From contig NC_030856.1 of assembly GCF_000208745.1 (NCBI RefSeq), positions 7,147,045 through 7,211,044 on the forward strand: a stretch of DNA of 64,000 nucleotides, written 5' to 3'. The stretch is from Theobroma cacao (taxonomy: Eukaryota; Streptophyta; Magnoliopsida; Malvales; Malvaceae). How positions within the stretch are numbered: the stretch's first letter is position 1; every line of letters begins with the position of its first letter. Positions 59,176 to 64,000 of this stretch are shown piece by piece. The translations under genes and the position numbers were made by a program. The notes under the pieces were generated by a model that worked only from the letters and a program-made list of their open reading frames with translations, had not been told where the DNA came from and searched no databases.

Positions 59176-61023
59176 ATGGATAAAGTGTTTGAGGCGTTGT
59201 CCAAGATAAATGCCATCACTCCAGAACCTATCGACACAAAGAAATTGGGGTATGATCTCGCTTATTCTTGCAAATTTCATATGGGGGCAATTGGGCATTC
59301 CATTCAAAATTGTGATAGCTTTCATGGTAAGTTGCAAGAATTGATAGATTCATCAGTAATTGAGTTTTATGAAGAAGCCGAAGAGAAGTTGGTCGGAACC
59401 ATAAATGAAGACACCCCAGCTGAAGTGGCATCGAGTTCATTCGGGGCGAACAAACCTAAACCTCTCACCATCTTCTATGAAGAAAACAGAAGCCCGATGA
59501 ATGATACATCCCCTACTATGATCAGAAATGGTATTACCATCGAAGTCCCCAACCCGTTCCCTTACAAGAGCGATAAGGATGTCCCATGGAATTATGAGTG
59601 TAATATTTTGGGCACAGCTTCATCCGCCCCCCAAGCATTTTTTAAAGATCTAACTGGAGTAGGGGGTATAACGCGAAGTGGGCGATGTTATTCCCCTGAG
59701 ATAGCAGAAAGAGTTGAAAAAGGGAAACCTGCACAAGGAAAGGGAGGCCTGAAGAAAGCGGATACCTTTTCCAAGGACCAAGTTGTCGAATCTGTAGTTG
59801 TTCCAAACAATGAGGTCAAAAATCCTGTTACCGAGAAAGAAGCGGGTGAATTTCTCAAGTTTATCAAACACAGTGAATACAGCGTGGTAGAACAATTAAC
59901 CAAGATGCCCGCTCGCATCTCGCTGCTGTCCTTACTGTTGAATTTAGAAGCACACAGGAACGCACTGCTCAAAGTCTTGAACCAAGCTTATGTGGCACAA
60001 GATATATCAGTGGAAAAGTTAGACCACATCGCGGGGAACATTACAGTGAGGAACTTCATTGCCTTTAATGATGAAGAAATACCATCGGGTGGTCGAGGAA
60101 GTAACAAAGCTCTGCACATTACTATCAAATGCAAAGACCATGTCGTACCTAGGGTCTTGGTCGACAATGGGTCAGCGTTAAATGTCATGCCTCGCTCTAC
60201 TTTAACCAAGTTGCCAGTAGATGTGTCGTATATGAGAACCAGTCACATGGTTGTAAGGGCCTTCGATAGGACCACAAGGGGGGTGGTAGGGGACATTGAA
60301 CTACCGATAAAAATTAGCCCTTGCATTTTTGAGGTCCAATTTCAAGTCATGGACATTGCCCCGTCATACAATTGCTTGTTAAGGCGTCCATGGATCAATA
60401 TGGCGGGAGCCATACCATCTTCCCTTCATCAAAAAGTTAAATTCATAGTTGAGGGCCAACTGATAAGTGTATGTGCGGAGGAAGACATACTGACTATTCA
60501 ACCATCATCTGCTCCCTATGTAGAGGCGACAGAAGAAGTCCCAGAATACTCTTTCAGATCTTTTGAATTTGTTAATGCTACTTATGTGAGGGAAAAAAAA
60601 GTCATACCGACTCTTCGTTTGTCAGTAGCAACTAAAATGGGGGTTAAGCAAACAGTGGGTAAAGGATGCCGTGCCGGTTTGGGGTTAGGAAAGAATTTAC
60701 AAGGAATTAACCGTCCTCTGACTCCAATAAAGAATGAAGAAAGGTTTGGTTTGGGGTACAAGCCTACCAAAGAAGAGAAAAGGAAACTGGCAGCTCGAAA
60801 GAAGATTAAAAGGATGGCTCAACTTGAGGGAAAGGAAGAAAAATCTGGGGAACGGACAATCCCACACTTATATGAGACTTTTCACTCTGTAGGTTTCATT
60901 CATCTCGAAGCACCAACAAAGGTCAATCAGGTTCTACGAATATTTGATGAGCTATCAATCCATATGATCAGAGATGAAGAACCTAACGAGAAGATCCTTG
61001 TGGTGTATCCAGTACTGCCATAA
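59176..61023 (+). CDS. Gag tail, aspartic protease and G-patch region of the Tat element
   Basis: An uninterrupted 615-codon frame. A second CX2HX5HX4C knuckle (CKFHMGAIGHSIQNC) lies near residue 32-46. The retroviral-type aspartic protease has its active site at VDNGSALNVMP, near residue 330. A G-patch motif follows at about residues 490-530 (KMGVKQTVGKGCRAGLGLGK then GINRPL), then a Lys-rich stretch. Protease processes the polyprotein; the G-patch in this position is known in retroelements of plants and animals and may bind RNA. The frame differs from the broken gag upstream, so it would have been translated as part of a single polyprotein before decay. The start codon given is the first ATG in the frame and probably not the original start. 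Confidence 0.85.
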   Translation: MDKVFEALSKINAITPEPIDTKKLGYDLAYSCKFHMGAIGHSIQNCDSFHGKLQELIDSSVIEFYEEAEEKLVGTINEDTPAEVASSSFGANKPKPLTIFYEENRSPMNDTSPTMIRNGITIEVPNPFPYKSDKDVPWNYECNILGTASSAPQAFFKDLTGVGGITRSGRCYSPEIAERVEKGKPAQGKGGLKKADTFSKDQVVESVVVPNNEVKNPVTEKEAGEFLKFIKHSEYSVVEQLTKMPARISLLSLLLNLEAHRNALLKVLNQAYVAQDISVEKLDHIAGNITVRNFIAFNDEEIPSGGRGSNKALHITIKCKDHVVPRVLVDNGSALNVMPRSTLTKLPVDVSYMRTSHMVVRAFDRTTRGVVGDIELPIKISPCIFEVQFQVMDIAPSYNCLLRRPWINMAGAIPSSLHQKVKFIVEGQLISVCAEEDILTIQPSSAPYVEATEEVPEYSFRSFEFVNATYVREKKVIPTLRLSVATKMGVKQTVGKGCRAGLGLGKNLQGINRPLTPIKNEERFGLGYKPTKEEKRKLAARKKIKRMAQLEGKEEKSGERTIPHLYETFHSVGFIHLEAPTKVNQVLRIFDELSIHMIRDEEPNEKILVVYPVLP

Positions 61024-61331
61024 GAGGAGCTAAGCAATTGGACCACGAAATTGCCCATCATCTTTAAGTCTTCCGAAATGTAATGAACAATTTTATCTAA
61101 ATGCCTATGCCCAAGGGTGTTAAGAGTAATTTCTTGTTTAAGTAGGGCTTTCTGTTACCTTCATCATTTAAATAAATGACAATGCATAATGTGTTTCATA
61201 ATTCATCAACCTTTTTGCATGTTTCCTTTCATCTATTCTTTTAGCCAATAAATACTCGCCCATACACGCGTCCAACTTTACCTGTTTGCAGGTCTTTAAA
61301 TAATGAACACGAAGACAATCTAGACAACGAT
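61024..61331 (+). other. Spacer between protease and polymerase frames
   Basis: About 300 bp, AT-rich, with a TAA at 61021-61023 closing the previous frame. In an intact element these would usually be joined or separated by an intron-like or recoding region, so this may be an insertion or an excised-intron region. I see no family match. Confidence 0.4.
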
Positions 61332-63398
61332 TTGAATATCGATTTTGAGATGATTCCGAACGTTGATGAATTGAAAAATGAAGAGGAGGTGGATGACTAT
61401 GGCTTACCCCCTGATTTGTCGAGAATGTTGGAACAGGAGGAAAAGGAGATTTTACCTCATCAGGAACTCACAGAAATGATTAACCTCGAAAATGGGGAAG
61501 AGAAGAAAGAGGTTAAGATTGGCACCTCGCTGTCATCTGATGAACGGCAGAAGCTAGAAGAATTGCTCCGTGAATATGTGGACGTGTTTGCTTGGTCATA
61601 TCAGGACATGCCAGGTCTTAATACTGACATGGTTGTTCACAAGTTACCTTTGGAACCAGATTGCAAGCCTATTAAACAGAAGTTGAGAAGGATGAAGCCA
61701 GAGATGTTGCTGAAGATTAAAGAGGAAGTAAAAAGGCAATTCGATGCTGGATTTTTAGAGGTGGCTAAGTACCCTGAATGGGTAGCTAATATAGTTCCAG
61801 TTCCTAAGAAGGATGGAAAAGTTCGAATGTGCGTCGATTATAGGGATTTGAACAGAGCGAGTCCGAAGGATAGCTTCCCTTTGCCACATATTGATACTCT
61901 TGTGGACAACACAGCAAAACATGCTTTGTTCTCATTCATGGATGGCTTTTCTGGTTACAATCAGATTAAGATGGCACCCGAAGATATGGAAAAAACAACG
62001 TTCGTGACCATGTGGGGAACGTTTTGTTACAAAGTAATGCCATTTGGATTGAAGAATGCAGGCGCCACTTACCAAAGGGCAATGGTAGCTTTGTTCCACG
62101 ATATGATGCATAAAGAGATAGAGGTATATGTGGATGCCATGATTGCAAAATCTCATACAGAAAAGGATCATACTGTCAATCTCAAGAAACTGTTCGAGAG
62201 ATTGCGGAAGTTCCAGCTCAAGTTGAATCTTGCAAAATGCACTTTCGGTGTAACTTCTGGGAAATTGTTGAGGTTCATAGTAAGTGAAAAAGGAATTGAA
62301 GTGGACTCGGATAAAATACGAGCTATTCAAGAGCTACCATCTCCCAAAACGCAAAAAGAAGTGAGAGGATTTTTAGGGAGGTTGAATTACATTGCTCGAT
62401 TTATATCCCAGCTCACCTGCAAATGCGATCCAATCTTCAAGCTGCTTCGAAAACGAGACCCAGGAGAGTGGAATGAAGAATGTCAAATAGCCTTTGATAA
62501 AATCAAAGAATATCTCACAAATCCACCAGTGTTGGTGCCACCGACGGTTGAAAAACCTCTTATTTTGTATTTGACTGTGAACAAGAATTCTATGGGATGT
62601 GTATTGGGACAACATGATGAAACTGGGAAGAAAAAACGGGCCGTATATTACTTGAGCAAGAAATTTATGGAGTATGAGTCCAAATACTCTGCGCTCGAAA
62701 AGATGTGTTGTGCGCTAGCATGGACCGCCCAGAGGCTCCGACAATACATGTTGTATCACACAACATGGTTGGTGGCAAAATTAGATCTCATCAAGTATAT
62801 TTTTGAAAAACCCTTTTTGTCTGGAAGAGTAGCTCGATGGCAAGTGCTATTGTCTGAGTATGATATTGTGTATGCGTCCCAAAAATCAATCAAAGGGAGC
62901 GCCATCACTGATTTTCTTGCAGATCGAGCTAATGAGAATTATGAATCTGTAAGTTTCGATTTTCTAGATGAAGATTTGATGGCTATCTTGCATATAGAAG
63001 AGGGTGGTCCCAATGAACTTAATCCATGGAAGGTATATTTCGATGGAGCATCCAATGCTTTGGGGCACGAAATTGGGGTAGTGTTGATTTCTCCAAATGG
63101 AAAGTACTATCCAGCCACGGTGAGATTGAATTTCAACTGTACTAACAATATGGAGGAGTATGAGGCGTTGGTACTGGGATTACAAGCAGCAATTGATATG
63201 AAGGCTGATGCGATAGATGTTTACGGAGATTCGGCTTTAGTGATACATCAAATGAGAGGCGAATGGAAAACTAGAGATTCTAAACTAGTTCCATATAAAA
63301 AGCCAGTTACAGAATTAAGCAAACAGTTCAAAAAATCAGCTTCAACCATTTGCCTCGAGAAGAGAATCAGATTGTTAATGCTTTGGCCACCCTCGTAG
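61332..63398 (+). pseudogene. Reverse transcriptase and RNase H region of the Tat element, inactive
   Basis: A 688-codon frame with reverse transcriptase from about residue 115: VDYRDLNRASPKDSFPLPHI, FSFMDGFSGYNQIKMAPEDM, FGLKNAGATYQ and EVYVDAMIAKS. In that last motif the catalytic pair is YVDA, with GCC at 62136-62138, so the second Asp of YVDD is missing. A gypsy RNase H follows (SMGCVLGQ, AVYYLSKK), then a second, archaeal-like RNase H (WKVYFDGASNALGHEIGVVL, NNMEEYEALVLGLQAA, VYGDSALVIHQ). Dual RNase H defines the Tat lineage. The frame loses register in the A6 run at 63330-63335, and the LPREEN start of the next frame follows at 63350. The copy is inactive. Confidence 0.88.
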
Positions 63399-64000
63399 CG
63401 ATGTTCAGAATAAAAGAAGCGGCTGATGTACGCCCTTTTGATTTAAAAGTCCATGAAGTCTCCACACACTGCTTGAATGTTGAGGAAGAGGTTGATGGTA
63501 AGCCATGGTATCATGATATCATGCAATACATCAAGCACCAAGTATATCCTGAGAATATCACGGACAATGACAAACGAACTCTTACAAAATTAGCAATGGG
63601 TTTCTTCCTTAGCGGAGAAGTACTCTACAAAAGGAGTCGAGATCAAGTACTTTTGAGATGTGTGGATGTTACGAAAGCCAACAAAATAATGAAAGAAGTT
63701 CACAAAGGAACTTGTGGAGCTCATGCTAATGGACATATGTTAGCTAGACAAATTATGAGAGCTGGTTATTATTGGTTGACATTGGAATCAGACTGCATAA
63801 ACTTTGCTCGAAAATGCCACAAGTGTCAAGTATACGCTGATAGAATCCATGCTCCACCAGCCCCATTGCACGTTTTCACAGCACCTTTGCCATTTTCAAT
63901 GTGGGGAATGGATGTGATTGGACTTATTACGCCAAAAGCCTCTAATGGACATCGATTCATATTGGTGGCCATTGATTATTTCACGAAATGGGTAGAAGCA
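63350..64000 (+). pseudogene. RNase H end and integrase start of the Tat element, cut by the window
   Basis: A stop-free frame of 217 codons to the window end, in a different register from the previous frame. It begins LPREENQIVNALATLVAMF, the end of the archaeal-like RNase H; the family usually has A-D-A-L-A here, whereas this copy has V-N-A-L-A, so the last catalytic Asp is changed to Asn. Integrase follows with a His2Cys2 zinc finger (EVHKGTCGAH, then KCHKCQVYAD) and the first core Asp in WGMDVIGLITP. The other two catalytic acids lie beyond 64000. Confidence 0.82.

Noticed and set aside
61932..62330. 132-codon minus-strand frame
   Set aside because: It is antisense to the reverse transcriptase region and has no family resemblance.
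61332..63398. Treating the reverse transcriptase frame as a working polymerase
   Set aside because: The YVDA change and the frame loss at 63330-63335 argue against activity.

Overview
This is nuclear DNA from a flowering plant, most likely a core eudicot. The grounds are AT-rich intergenic DNA, short-exon genes with GT-AG introns, plant-specific families (GH3 amido synthetase, P-class PPR protein, cytochrome b561-DOMON protein, pathogen-related protein) and LTR retrotransposons of plant lineages. I cannot name the species; a Malvales-type genome would fit but nothing here proves it. One assembly gap of 979 N lies at 54411-55389 and there is a single N at 35922.

Layout. Positions 1-3724 hold nothing I recognise. 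A short membrane-protein gene (3725-4024, minus) and ALG2 (4284-7099, plus) diverge from a 259 bp spacer. A broken pathogen-related gene (8020-9260) is followed by an intact paralogue (12210-14078). Two minus-strand housekeeping genes follow: APC6/CDC16 (14893-24166, 16 exons, with one GC-AG intron) and a TXNL4B/Dib1-like U5 snRNP protein (24957-27462). Next come a 99-residue protein of unknown function (29383-30191), an organic cation/carnitine transporter pseudogene (32447-33977) with a second, more decayed copy at 36590-37050 and a Ty3/gypsy relic between them, an intronless PPR gene (37663-39045), a cytochrome b561-DOMON gene (40562-41713, minus) and a four-exon GH3 gene (43127-45425, minus).

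From about 45.6 kb to the end the window is repeat territory: three elements with terminal inverted repeats, several tandem arrays, a GDSL esterase relic, a copia relic, a retroelement start with an initiator-tRNA-type primer site, and, inserted into that, a large Tat-lineage Ty3/gypsy element (54255 to beyond 64000) with a 2.2 kb LTR, gag, protease plus G-patch, reverse transcriptase, two RNase H domains and the start of integrase. It carries several stops and frameshifts and has an alanine in the reverse transcriptase YVDD box.

The genes are independent eukaryotic loci, not an operon. All exon boundaries for the intact genes were worked out by hand from reading frame and GT-AG (once GC-AG) borders, and each exon sum is a multiple of three. 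I found no CRISPR, tRNA or rRNA. The most unusual unexplained structure is an array of inverted-repeat dyads spaced 71-74 bp apart at 51976-52375, with relatives at 50170-50335.
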